The notes beneath the pieces were generated by a model. The model ran no database searches, had not been told where the DNA came from, and was given only the letters and a program-made list of their open reading frames with translations. A DNA stretch of 7,475 nt from contig JASLQE010000352.1 of assembly GCA_030744635.1 (NCBI GenBank), positions 1 through 7,475 on the forward strand, in the 5' to 3' direction. Positions within the stretch are counted from its first letter, which is position 1. Every line of letters starts with the position of its first letter. The position numbers were made by a program, and so were the translations under genes. Positions 1 through 5,957 of this stretch are shown in pieces. The DNA is from Dehalococcoidia bacterium (lineage in GTDB: Bacteria > Chloroflexota > Dehalococcoidia > JACVQG01 > JAHKAY01).

Positions 1-8
1 CATCTTGA

Positions 9-33
9 GGTCGGGTTAGGAAACCCGACCTAC
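9..33 (-). repeat. REP-like hairpin with GTAG foot
   Basis: Seen: GGTCGGGTT (9-17) and AACCCGACC (22-30) are perfect reverse complements around the 4-base spacer AGGA. Read on the minus strand, the element begins GTAG (33-30) and continues directly into the GTCGGGTT palindrome arm. Known: a GTAG tetranucleotide at the foot of a GC-rich palindrome is the usual layout of bacterial REP sequences mobilised by RAYT (TnpA-REP) proteins. Only one copy is in the window and there is no RAYT gene, so family membership is inferred. It could instead help terminate a gene lying to the left, but no T-run follows on either strand. Confidence 0.45.
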
Positions 34-73
34 GAATTGAACTCGCCCTGAGACCCGCAGAAAAAATCTAACT

Positions 74-88
74 GGGCGGGCGGGTGGG
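74..88 (+). other. G-quadruplex motif upstream of the transketolase promoter
   Basis: Four GGG tracts are separated by the single bases C, C and T (GGGCGGGCGGGTGGG). Single-base loops are known to favour very stable parallel quadruplexes. The + strand stays G-rich through 101-122, just before the -10 box at 123-128. The motif would lie about 50-60 bases upstream of the likely transcription start, on the non-template strand. A regulatory effect is inferred. Confidence 0.6.
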
Positions 89-97
89 AACAAACAA

Positions 98-128
98 TTG
101 GACGGGCGGCAGGGGGCGGCGGTATAAT
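98..128 (+). promoter_or_regulatory. Candidate sigma-70-type promoter of the transketolase genes
   Basis: A perfect TATAAT -10 box lies at 123-128. The best -35 candidate is TTGGAC at 98-103, a poor match with a long 19-base spacer, so the -10 box carries most of the evidence. The expected transcription start is near 134-136. That would leave a leader of only about 22 bases, beginning almost inside the Shine-Dalgarno sequence GGAGGAGGG (136-144) of the first transketolase gene. Confidence 0.5.
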
Positions 129-156
129 TACAGTCGGAGGAGGGTAGCCGCTCAGG

Positions 157-1059
157 GTGTCTAACTCTGCTGACCAGGAGAGTCCCGTTGCAGCCTCACC
201 GGCCTCGGCCCATGCTAACCGGGTCGGGGTTTTTCATGCTGTGAGCCAGAAAGGGCTGAGCACCCTCCAGGAAACCGCACGCCGGGTCCGCCGTCACATC
301 GTGCAGATGATTGGTAAGGCCGGCAGTGGCCATCCCGGCGGCTCGCTGTCCGCCGTGGAGGTGCTGGTGGCCCTCTACTTCCAGGTTATGATCCACCGCC
401 CCCAGGAACCCTGCTGGCCGGACCGGGACCGCTTCATCCTCAGCAAGGGCCACGCCGCCCCCGCCCTCTACACCGTACTGGCCGAGGCCGGCTACTTCCC
501 CACCGAAGAGCTTTACACCCTCAGGCAACTGGGCAGCCGCCTCCAGGGCCATGCCGATATGACCAAGACCCCTGGCGTGGAGATGTCCGCCGGCTCCGTG
601 GGCATGGGCCTCTCCTTCGGCATCGGCACCGCCCTGGCCGCCCGGCTGGATGGCAAAGATTACCGCACCTATATCATGTTGGGCGACGGCGAGTGTGATG
701 AGGGCCAGATATGGGAGGCGGCCATGGCCGCAGCCCACTTCAAAATAGACAACCTCACCGCCATCGTAGACCGCAATGATATTCAGTTGACCGCACACAC
801 TCACCAGGTGATGAGCTTAGAGCCACTGGCGGACAAATGGCGGGCCTTCGGTTGGCACACCATGGAGATTGACGGACACGACCTGTCCGCCGTGCTATCC
901 GCCCTGGAGGAGGCACGGGGGGTGAAGGGGAAACCCTCGGTTATCATCTCGCACACCGTAAAGGGCAAAGGCGTGAGCTTCATGGAGCATGACCCCGGGT
1001 TCCACGGCAAGGCCCCCTCCCCGGAGCAGGTGGAGCAAGCCCTGCGGGAGATAGGGTAG
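157..1059 (+). CDS. Transketolase, N-terminal subunit (split form)
   Basis: This 300-residue protein is the thiamine-diphosphate pyrophosphate-binding half of a two-gene transketolase, a cytosolic enzyme that moves two-carbon ketol units between sugar phosphates in the non-oxidative pentose phosphate pathway. Visible motifs are SGHPGGSL (57-64), SKGHA (96-100), GDGE (176-179) with DEGQIWEA (181-188), and FHGKAPS (282-288). D177 and N207 are 30 residues apart, as the Mg-binding pair is in full-length transketolases. Length fits the split form. The start is GTG at 157: an in-frame TAG lies 12 bases upstream (145-147), and GGAGGAGGG (136-144) is 12 bases away, slightly far. This start gives about 35 Ala/Ser-rich residues ahead of the conserved domain. 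GTG at 241 would remove most of them but has no clear Shine-Dalgarno. The C-terminal gene follows after one base, so the two are surely co-transcribed. A different ketol-transfer substrate cannot be excluded. Confidence 0.93.
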   Translation: MSNSADQESPVAASPASAHANRVGVFHAVSQKGLSTLQETARRVRRHIVQMIGKAGSGHPGGSLSAVEVLVALYFQVMIHRPQEPCWPDRDRFILSKGHAAPALYTVLAEAGYFPTEELYTLRQLGSRLQGHADMTKTPGVEMSAGSVGMGLSFGIGTALAARLDGKDYRTYIMLGDGECDEGQIWEAAMAAAHFKIDNLTAIVDRNDIQLTAHTHQVMSLEPLADKWRAFGWHTMEIDGHDLSAVLSALEEARGVKGKPSVIISHTVKGKGVSFMEHDPGFHGKAPSPEQVEQALREIG

Positions 1060-1060
1060 T

Positions 1061-2002
1061 ATGGCGGACATAGCCACCCGTGAAGTATATGGCCGCACCC
1101 TGGTTGAGTTGGGCGGCGAGCGGCCCGATGTGGTGGTGCTGGATGCCGATGTTTCACCCTCCACCATGACCTGCTACTTCGCCGAGGCTTTTCCCGAGCG
1201 GCACTTCGACTGCGGCATCGCCGAGCAGAACATGGTCAGCATAGCCGCCGGGCTGGCGTCGGCGGGCAAGGTGGTGTTCGTCAGCACCTTCGCCGTCTTC
1301 GCCGCCCCCAAGGTCTACGACCAGGTACGCATGAACCTGGCCCAGCCCGGCCACAATGTGAAGATTGTGGCCACCCACGGGGGAGTCACCGTGGGAGAGG
1401 ACGGTTTCTCGCACCAGGCCATAGAGGACCTGGCGCTGATGACATCGGTGCCGGGCCTCACGGTGGTTGTCCCTGCCGATGGACCGGAGACGGAACAGGT
1501 GGTGCGGGCAGCCGCTCAGACACCCGGCCCATTCTATATCCGTCTCGGCCGCCCCAAGGTCCCGGCGGTGCACGGGGACGGCTACCGCTTCGAACTGGGC
1601 CGGGCCGAGGTGCTACGGGAGGGGCGGGATGTCACCATCATCGCCTGCGGCCTGCTGGTGGCCGAGGCCCTGAAGGCCGCCGAGTCCCTATCCGCCCAGG
1701 GGGTGGGTTGCCGGGCGGTTAATATGGCCACCATCAAGCCCCTGGACGAGGCTGCGGTGGAGGCCGCCGCGCGGGAAACGGGTGCTATCGTGGTGGCCCA
1801 GGAGCATTTGGAGCAGGGCGGCCTCGGTGGAGCGGTGGCACAGGCGCTGGCCCGGCGCTACCCGGTGCCGGTGGAGTTCATCAGCCTCGCGGACTGCTTC
1901 GGCACCTCCGGCCCGGCCGATGCGCTGCTGGAGAAGTACTGCCTCACCGGGCCTCACATCGCAGACGCCGCCCGCCGGGCCCTGGCACGGAAGCGGTCAT
2001 AG
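1061..2002 (+). CDS. Transketolase, C-terminal subunit (split form)
   Basis: This 313-residue protein supplies the pyrimidine-binding and C-terminal domains of transketolase and should pair with the upstream product to form the active site. The catalytic glutamate that activates thiamine diphosphate is E55 in CGIAEQNM (51-58). GEDGFSHQ (112-119) carries D114 and H118, corresponding to the substrate-binding D477/H481 pair of the yeast enzyme. RLGR (161-164) is placed to bind substrate phosphate. A typical transketolase C-terminal domain runs from about residue 190 to the end. The ATG at 1061 follows the TAG of the N-terminal gene by one base. A GGGAG (1046-1050) lies inside the upstream gene, so translational coupling is likely and would balance the two subunits. 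The fold is shared with 1-deoxyxylulose-5-phosphate synthase and with the E1 beta subunits of 2-oxo-acid dehydrogenases, but the N-terminal partner points to transketolase. The gene ends 21 bases before the convergent CoA-transferase gene. Confidence 0.93.
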   Translation: MADIATREVYGRTLVELGGERPDVVVLDADVSPSTMTCYFAEAFPERHFDCGIAEQNMVSIAAGLASAGKVVFVSTFAVFAAPKVYDQVRMNLAQPGHNVKIVATHGGVTVGEDGFSHQAIEDLALMTSVPGLTVVVPADGPETEQVVRAAAQTPGPFYIRLGRPKVPAVHGDGYRFELGRAEVLREGRDVTIIACGLLVAEALKAAESLSAQGVGCRAVNMATIKPLDEAAVEAAARETGAIVVAQEHLEQGGLGGAVAQALARRYPVPVEFISLADCFGTSGPADALLEKYCLTGPHIADAARRALARKRS

Positions 2003-2024
2003 CTGCCCGACCCCTGGGGTAGCT
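2001..2024. terminator. Hairpin at the convergent gene junction
   Basis: AGCTGCCC (2001-2008) can pair with GGGTAGCT (2017-2024), giving eight pairs with one G-U on the + strand and an 8-base loop. It fills the gap between the transketolase stop (2000-2002) and the CoA-transferase stop (2026-2024), touching both. A bidirectional terminator would sit exactly here. However, no T-run follows on either strand, so intrinsic termination is doubtful and the role is inferred. Confidence 0.3.
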
Positions 2025-3244
2025 CAGTATATAACCTGCTCCCTGACCAGGTCGGCGAACTCCTCCGAGGACATGCCCAGGAACTGGCAGAAGACCAGTT
2101 CGTTGTGCTCGCCCAGCAGGGGGGAGGTCTTGAGGCGGGTGGGGCTCCTGGAGAGCTTGGCCGCTGCTGCAGGATGGGTGCAGTCGCCGATAACGGGGTG
2201 ATGCAGGACAGGGAAAAGCTCCCGTGCCCGGACCTGAGGGTCACTTTCCAGCAAATCCTGGGGGTTCTGGACCACCCCGGCCGCCACGCCGTGGCGCTGC
2301 AGGTGCTCCATGGCCTCCTCGGCCTCCTGGGTCTGGGACCACCCCGATATCAGCCGCTCCAACCCGGTCTCGTTCTGCTTGCGCCCGGCCAGGGTGGCAA
2401 AGCGCTCCTCCCGGCACCACTGCGGGTCCCCCAGGGCCTGGCACAGTCCCCGCCATTCGTCCTGGGTGAAGACCGCAATGGCCACCCACCGGTCGTCCCC
2501 CTTACATTGGAAGACGCCGTGAGGTGCCGCCTGAGGGTGGCGGTTACCGGTACGGTGGGGTGAGGTATGGTTGGCCTGCATATCCAGCAGGGCGGGGGCC
2601 ATGTAGTGGTCCATCGCCTCTACCTGGGCCAGGTCTATGTACTGCCCCTCTCCGGTCCGGCGGTGGTGCTCCAGTGCCGCCAGAACGGCCGCCGCCGATA
2701 GCATGGGCTGGAATACATCCGCCACGCCGATGGAGGCCGGGGTGGTAGGCTCGCCATCGGGATAGCCGGTGAGATGAAAATGGCCGGAGAGGGCTGCTCC
2801 TACCAGGGCATGGCCCCGCAGGTCGCTGTAGACCCCCGTCTGCCCCAGGCAACTGGAGCTAAGCATGATGATGTCCGGCTTGACCTTGCGCAGCTCCTCG
2901 TAGCCCAGACCGGCCCGCTGCATGAACCCGGCGCTGAAGTTTTCGGCCACCACATCGGCCCATTCAACCAGCTTCAGGATAAGCTCCTTGCCCTTTGGTA
3001 TTGCCAAGTTCACGGTAATACCCAGCTTGCTGGTATTGAGGTGCAGAAACATGGCGCTGGTATCCGTGCCCACCTTACCATCCCTGTACGGCTCGCTGAG
3101 CCGCACCAGGTCCAGGCGCTTGTGGGACTCCACCTTCACTACGGTAGCGCCGAAATCCGATAGGTATTTGGTGAATATAGGGCCGGCCCCCCACCAGGTG
3201 AAGTCCAGGACCTTGACCCCTTCCAGAGCTTGCCCGTTCTTCAT
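2024..3244 (-). CDS. CaiB/BaiF family III CoA transferase, catalytic Asp present
   Basis: This 406-residue protein has the full length of a family III CoA transferase, which moves CoA from an acyl-CoA donor to a free carboxylic acid in the cytoplasm. Landmarks are the N-terminal Rossmann-type stretch GVKVLDFTWWGAGP (9-22) with GATVVKVE (32-39), NTSKLGITVNL (70-80), VVAENFSAGF (98-107), GEGQYIDLAQ (198-207), and the late-domain pattern around NRHPQAAPHGVFQCKGD (234-250). D176 in SIGVAD is at the position of the catalytic aspartate that forms the acyl-enzyme anhydride in formyl-CoA transferase (Asp169). ATG at 3244 has a strong Shine-Dalgarno (minus-strand AAAGGAGAAGGA, 3261-3250). The gene is second in a pair, 69 bases after a paralogue, and likely co-transcribed from near 4590. 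The acid substrate cannot be deduced; a racemase role, as in the alpha-methylacyl-CoA racemase branch, is less likely but not excluded. Confidence 0.92.
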   Translation of the reverse strand: MKNGQALEGVKVLDFTWWGAGPIFTKYLSDFGATVVKVESHKRLDLVRLSEPYRDGKVGTDTSAMFLHLNTSKLGITVNLAIPKGKELILKLVEWADVVAENFSAGFMQRAGLGYEELRKVKPDIIMLSSSCLGQTGVYSDLRGHALVGAALSGHFHLTGYPDGEPTTPASIGVADVFQPMLSAAAVLAALEHHRRTGEGQYIDLAQVEAMDHYMAPALLDMQANHTSPHRTGNRHPQAAPHGVFQCKGDDRWVAIAVFTQDEWRGLCQALGDPQWCREERFATLAGRKQNETGLERLISGWSQTQEAEEAMEHLQRHGVAAGVVQNPQDLLESDPQVRARELFPVLHHPVIGDCTHPAAAAKLSRSPTRLKTSPLLGEHNELVFCQFLGMSSEEFADLVREQVIY

Positions 3245-3313
3245 TTAAATCCTTCTCCTTTGAGGTGGATGCCCGTCAGTGCCCTTTGAGGCCCGCATGG
3301 GGCCTGTTGGGGA
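3245..3313 (-). other. Spacer between the two CoA-transferase genes
   Basis: The sequence CCTTTGAGG occurs twice on the + strand, at 3257-3265 and 3283-3291. On the coding strand this is CCTCAAAGG, and the copy nearer the gene forms part of its Shine-Dalgarno. A 6-bp inverted repeat, AGGCCC (3289-3294) and GGGCCT (3300-3305) with a 5-base spacer, lies just past the stop of the first gene. No T-run follows it on the coding strand, so read-through into the second gene is expected. No promoter is evident. Confidence 0.4.
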
Positions 3314-4546
3314 CTAAACGGCCCCCTGCGCCCTCAGGTCATCTATCTGTTGCCGGGAGAGGCCCAGCCAGCTCCCGTAGACTTCATTGTTGTGCTCCCC
3401 TATGAGGGGTGCCGGCCCCCGCACTTCGGCCCGGGCAGTATTGCTCAGAAAGAGGTGCCCGGGGTACTCCAGTGTAGCGTTCAAATGGGGGTGTTCCACC
3501 TTGTGCCAGAAGCCCCTGGCACGGGGCTGCTCGTAGTGAAAGGCCTCCTCTATGTCCATAACAGGCACCAGGGTCAGGCGGCGGTTGAGGCCCCCCTGCC
3601 ACAGCTCCTCCTTGGTGCGACTGGCGAAGAAGCTGGCGAAGATGCCCTGCCAGTGATCTACCTGCTCCTGGGGGATGTGTGCCAGGTCCATCTCCATCCA
3701 GTTCACTTTGGCCATCTCCTCAGCCCCCGGCGCGCCCTCGGAGACCATCCACTCAGTTAGGGGCCCGTTCTCCCGGGCTCCGGTAGGGCCACCGGCCAGA
3801 ATCCAGGTGACATAGCCGTCTTTACACCGCCAGATGTTACGGGTATTTACCCGTCCCCTGACCAGGACATTGCCCTGCCTCTGGGCGTAGCTCTTGTCTA
3901 TGTCCCAGCGCACCGGGTCCCTGTAGTTCAGGCGCATCAGGCAATCAAAGATGGATATGTCCACATGCTGCCCGGCCCCGCTGCCACTGCGGTAATGGAG
4001 GGCCAGGAGGCTGCCGATGACGGCATGGGAGCCCCCCAGCACGAAAGACTGGTCCAGACACATTTTTAACGGCTCTCTCTCCGGTTCACCTATGCTGCAG
4101 GCTATCCCGGCCAGGGCCTGGAGGGTCAGGTCGGTAGCCTTGTAGTCCCGCCGTGGGCCGGTGAGGCCGAAGGGGGTAATGGAGGTATATATGAGGCCAG
4201 GGTTGTCTTGGGAGAGGGCCTCATACCCCAGTCCCAATCCGTCCATGTAGCCGGGATGAAAGGACTCCACCAAGATATCGGCCCGGGCGGAAAGCTCATG
4301 CAGCAAGCCCGCGCCCTCTGGAGAGTCCAGGTTGAGGGTGATGCCTTTTTTCCCGGCGTTATAGCTAAACCAGTAGAGGCTGCGCTCCGGGTGGGGCACA
4401 TCCCCAAAGAACGGCCCCAGGCTTCGTGAGGGGTCGCCTCCCAGCGGCTCCACCTTTACCACCTCTGCGCCCATATCCGCCAGAATACGGCCACAGGCCC
4501 AACCCCGGTGGTCGGTAAGGTCCAGGACTCGCAGTGAACTCAGCAT
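3314..4546 (-). CDS. CaiB/BaiF family III CoA transferase-like protein, usual catalytic Asp not seen
   Basis: This 410-residue protein is a full-length family III CoA-transferase relative and the first gene of the minus-strand pair. It shows SSLRVLDLTDHRGWACGR (3-20), GAEVVKVEP (26-34), NAGKKGITLNL (63-73), ILVESFHPGYMDGLGLGYE (91-109), TSITPFGLTGP (121-131), GAGQHVDIS (190-198) and LIGEHNNEVYGSWLGLS (381-397). Aligning it without gaps to its neighbour, back from the shared GxGQ motif, puts F168 where the neighbour has catalytic D176. The closest acidic residue is D165 in CLDQSF. It may thus be a non-catalytic or differently acting partner in a hetero-oligomer, as two-gene family III enzymes such as benzylsuccinate CoA-transferase (BbsEF) exist. 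This is inference. The ATG at 4546 follows minus-strand AGGTG (4556-4552). It is transcribed divergently from the TRAP operon, suggesting a shared substrate. Confidence is high for the family and low for the reaction. Confidence 0.9.
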   Translation of the reverse strand: MLSSLRVLDLTDHRGWACGRILADMGAEVVKVEPLGGDPSRSLGPFFGDVPHPERSLYWFSYNAGKKGITLNLDSPEGAGLLHELSARADILVESFHPGYMDGLGLGYEALSQDNPGLIYTSITPFGLTGPRRDYKATDLTLQALAGIACSIGEPEREPLKMCLDQSFVLGGSHAVIGSLLALHYRSGSGAGQHVDISIFDCLMRLNYRDPVRWDIDKSYAQRQGNVLVRGRVNTRNIWRCKDGYVTWILAGGPTGARENGPLTEWMVSEGAPGAEEMAKVNWMEMDLAHIPQEQVDHWQGIFASFFASRTKEELWQGGLNRRLTLVPVMDIEEAFHYEQPRARGFWHKVEHPHLNATLEYPGHLFLSNTARAEVRGPAPLIGEHNNEVYGSWLGLSRQQIDDLRAQGAV

Positions 4547-4597
4547 ATCATCACCTATATCTTACCTCGGCAGCCTATAGGATAGAAAAACGACATT

Positions 4598-4627
4598 AGT
4601 ATACCAAGTGACCGTCTGCATATACAA
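4598..4627 (-). promoter_or_regulatory. Candidate promoter of the CoA-transferase pair
   Basis: On the minus strand, TTGTAT (4627-4622) and TATACT (4603-4598, five of six consensus bases) are 18 bases apart. The expected start is near 4591, about 45 bases before the ATG at 4546. An overlapping alternative, TTGGTA then TATCCT with a 17-base spacer, lies about 22 bases further downstream. It points away from the TRAP-operon promoter at 4655-4683. Confidence 0.45.
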
Positions 4628-4654
4628 GACCGGATGGGAAGGCCCCCCCCAAAA

Positions 4655-4683
4655 TTGACACTCATACGCAGCTATAGTATGAT
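4655..4683 (+). promoter_or_regulatory. Strong sigma-70-type promoter of the TRAP operon
   Basis: A perfect TTGACA (-35, 4655-4660) is followed after exactly 17 bases by TATGAT (-10, 4678-4683, five of six consensus bases). The start should be near 4690, giving a leader of about 76 bases before the dctP ATG at 4766. A run of eight C and then four A (4643-4654) lies immediately upstream of the -35 box. This is the best promoter match in the window. Confidence 0.7.
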
Positions 4684-4696
4684 GCCACCGTTCGCT

Positions 4697-4745
4697 TTAA
4701 GCCTGTGCAAAAAACAGTTCTATCCCGTGCCTAAATATGGCTTAA
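4697..4745 (+). promoter_or_regulatory. Inverted repeat in the dctP leader
   Basis: TTAAGCC (4697-4703) and GGCTTAA (4739-4745) are perfect complements 35 bases apart, lying within the transcribed leader and ending six bases before the Shine-Dalgarno region. A second short stem, CTGT (4703-4706) with ACAG (4714-4717), overlaps the left arm by one base. The structure could affect leader stability or access of the ribosome. It matches no riboswitch class I recognise, and chance is possible in an AT-richer stretch. Confidence 0.3.
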
Positions 4746-4750
4746 TGATA

Positions 4751-4761
4751 AGAAAGGGGGG
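4751..4761 (+). promoter_or_regulatory. Ribosome binding site that fixes the dctP start
   Basis: AGAAAGGGGGG ends four bases before the ATG at 4766. The same reading frame is open upstream to an ATG at 4634, but that start precedes the expected transcription start near 4690 and would put 44 extra residues in front of a clear lipoprotein signal peptide. The start at 4766 is therefore preferred. Confidence 0.7.
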
Positions 4762-4765
4762 TTTT

Positions 4766-5875
4766 ATGCGGAGACACAAGTTGATGTACAAGCTGACCCT
4801 GGTGATGCTGGGGACCGTGCTGCTGCTGGCAGCATGCGGCCAGGAGGCCACACCAGAACCGGCACCGCCACCGGCAGCCACACCTGAGACGGCAACCCCA
4901 GCGGCACCTCTACAGACCTGGAAGGACATCAAGCTACAGACCTACGCCCTCCCGGGCGACGATGCCCGGTGGAATGTCATCAAGCTGTGGACTGAGAAAA
5001 TCGAGGAATTGACAGACGGGCGGGTTACCATTGAGACCTTCCCTCAAAACGAGCTGGTCAAGGTAGCCGAGATGCCGGAAGCCACCAACAAGGGCATCAT
5101 AGACATGTACCTCACCAACGAGTTCTACCACTTTGGCGTTCACCCCTGGCTGGGCTGGACATTCCTCCCCGGATCCGTTGACGGCACCAAGTGGGACACG
5201 GACTTCTACAAGCTCATGAACGCCGGCATAACCGATATCCAGGACCGCGAGTTCGCCAATGTAGGCCTGAAGCAGGCCTTCTACTGGAACGGCGGCCCCA
5301 TCTTCGCCTTCACCATGCGGGACGACTATATCAAAGGCCCCGATACCTTCCCGGGTAAAAAGGTCCGGGGCGCTGGCGGCGCTACCACTGAGCTCCTTAA
5401 GGTGCTGGGTGCCTCTGCCGTGAGCATTGCCGGTCCTGAGGTTATCCAGTCCCTGTCCACCGGCGTTATTGACGGCGCCCTCACCAGCATCAATGTGGGC
5501 GTCTACTCCTTCGGCTGGTATGAGGTAGCCCCTTATGCAAGCTACTTCCCCTCCTTCCCCATGAATAGCTGGAACATACCGGTGATGATGAACAGGGACC
5601 TGTGGAACGAGTTTGACGACGAAGTTAAGGCTGCATTCGCCCAGGCCCAGGTGGAGATGCAGCCCATTGCCTCAGAACTGGTAAAGAAGGACATAGACTG
5701 GGCGCTGGACGGCCTGGCCAAGGACAACAAGGTGGCCGAGGTATTCATCGCCCCGGACGAGATGGCCCAGCAGTACCTGGTAGCCAAAGACCCGCTACGG
5801 GACTGGTACCTCTCCAAGGCAGGGGATGTCGGAGCTGAGCTCATGTCTATAGTGGATAATTACTACGGCAATTAG
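4766..5875 (+). CDS. dctP: TRAP transporter substrate-binding lipoprotein (DctP family)
   Basis: This 369-residue protein is the extracytoplasmic solute receptor of a tripartite ATP-independent periplasmic (TRAP) transporter. It captures an organic acid and delivers it to the DctQ-DctM membrane complex. The N-terminus is a lipoprotein signal: positive MRRHK, a hydrophobic core, and lipobox LAAC with C24 as the lipidated residue. A Pro/Ala/Thr-rich tether (about 28-48) follows. The DctP fold then runs from KDIKLQTYAL (53-62) onward. FPGKKVRG (195-202) contains R201, the arginine that in this family usually pairs with the substrate carboxylate, and VIQSLSTGVIDGALTS (226-241) is a strong family signature. 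A lipid-anchored receptor suits an organism without a conventional periplasm; proteobacterial versions are usually soluble. It has its own good promoter and is followed by an inverted repeat before dctQ, which could allow more receptor than membrane subunits. The ligand cannot be named. Confidence 0.93.
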   Translation: MRRHKLMYKLTLVMLGTVLLLAACGQEATPEPAPPPAATPETATPAAPLQTWKDIKLQTYALPGDDARWNVIKLWTEKIEELTDGRVTIETFPQNELVKVAEMPEATNKGIIDMYLTNEFYHFGVHPWLGWTFLPGSVDGTKWDTDFYKLMNAGITDIQDREFANVGLKQAFYWNGGPIFAFTMRDDYIKGPDTFPGKKVRGAGGATTELLKVLGASAVSIAGPEVIQSLSTGVIDGALTSINVGVYSFGWYEVAPYASYFPSFPMNSWNIPVMMNRDLWNEFDDEVKAAFAQAQVEMQPIASELVKKDIDWALDGLAKDNKVAEVFIAPDEMAQQYLVAKDPLRDWYLSKAGDVGAELMSIVDNYYGN

Positions 5876-5902
5876 ATAGCCGGACCGGAGTTAGCTTAAT
5901 CA

Positions 5903-5932
5903 GCAGTGCCCCCCGGAACCGGGGGGCACTGC
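5903..5932 (+). terminator. Perfect 14-bp hairpin between dctP and dctQ
   Basis: GCAGTGCCCCCCGG (5903-5916) and CCGGGGGGCACTGC (5919-5932) are exact reverse complements separated only by AA. In RNA this would be a very stable stem with an effective 4-base loop. It starts 27 bases after the dctP stop. The following bases (ATAACCACAGG) have no T-run, so it is not a canonical intrinsic terminator. By analogy with other transport operons it more likely protects the dctP 3' end from exonucleases, or causes partial termination, favouring the receptor over DctQ and DctM. That role is inferred; the structure is certain. Confidence 0.75.
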
Positions 5933-5947
5933 ATAACCACAGGGACA

Positions 5948-5953
5948 GGGAGG
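5948..5953 (+). promoter_or_regulatory. Ribosome binding site pointing to an ATA start for dctQ
   Basis: GGGAGG lies four bases before ATA at 5958-5960, in the dctQ frame, and 85 bases before the first in-frame ATG (6039). It is the only good Shine-Dalgarno sequence between dctP and dctQ. Confidence 0.5.
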
Positions 5954-5957
5954 CGCT

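Noticed and set aside
196..804. Long open frame on the minus strand opposite the transketolase N-terminal gene
   Set aside because: It is Gly/Ala/His-rich with no recognisable domain and lies fully antisense to a well-supported gene, as expected from GC-rich codon use. Other antisense or shifted frames over the CoA-transferase and TRAP genes were rejected for the same reason.
2105..2563. Plus-strand open frame of 152 codons inside the CoA-transferase gene as a nested gene
   Set aside because: No ribosome site or recognisable domain, and the minus-strand frame has clear family III motifs throughout.
4574..4677. CTATAG palindromes flanking the divergent promoters as a paired operator
   Set aside because: CTATAG also occurs inside dctP and dctM (for example near 5847, 6883, 7152 and 7374), so its presence here is not specific.
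4634..4765. In-frame upstream extension of dctP beginning at ATG 4634
   Set aside because: It would overlap the TTGACA/TATGAT promoter, has no ribosome site, and would bury a clear lipoprotein signal peptide 44 residues inside the protein.
5903..5940. dctP-dctQ hairpin as a standard rho-independent terminator ending the operon
   Set aside because: No T-run follows, and dctQ and dctM continue on the same strand with no convincing new promoter.
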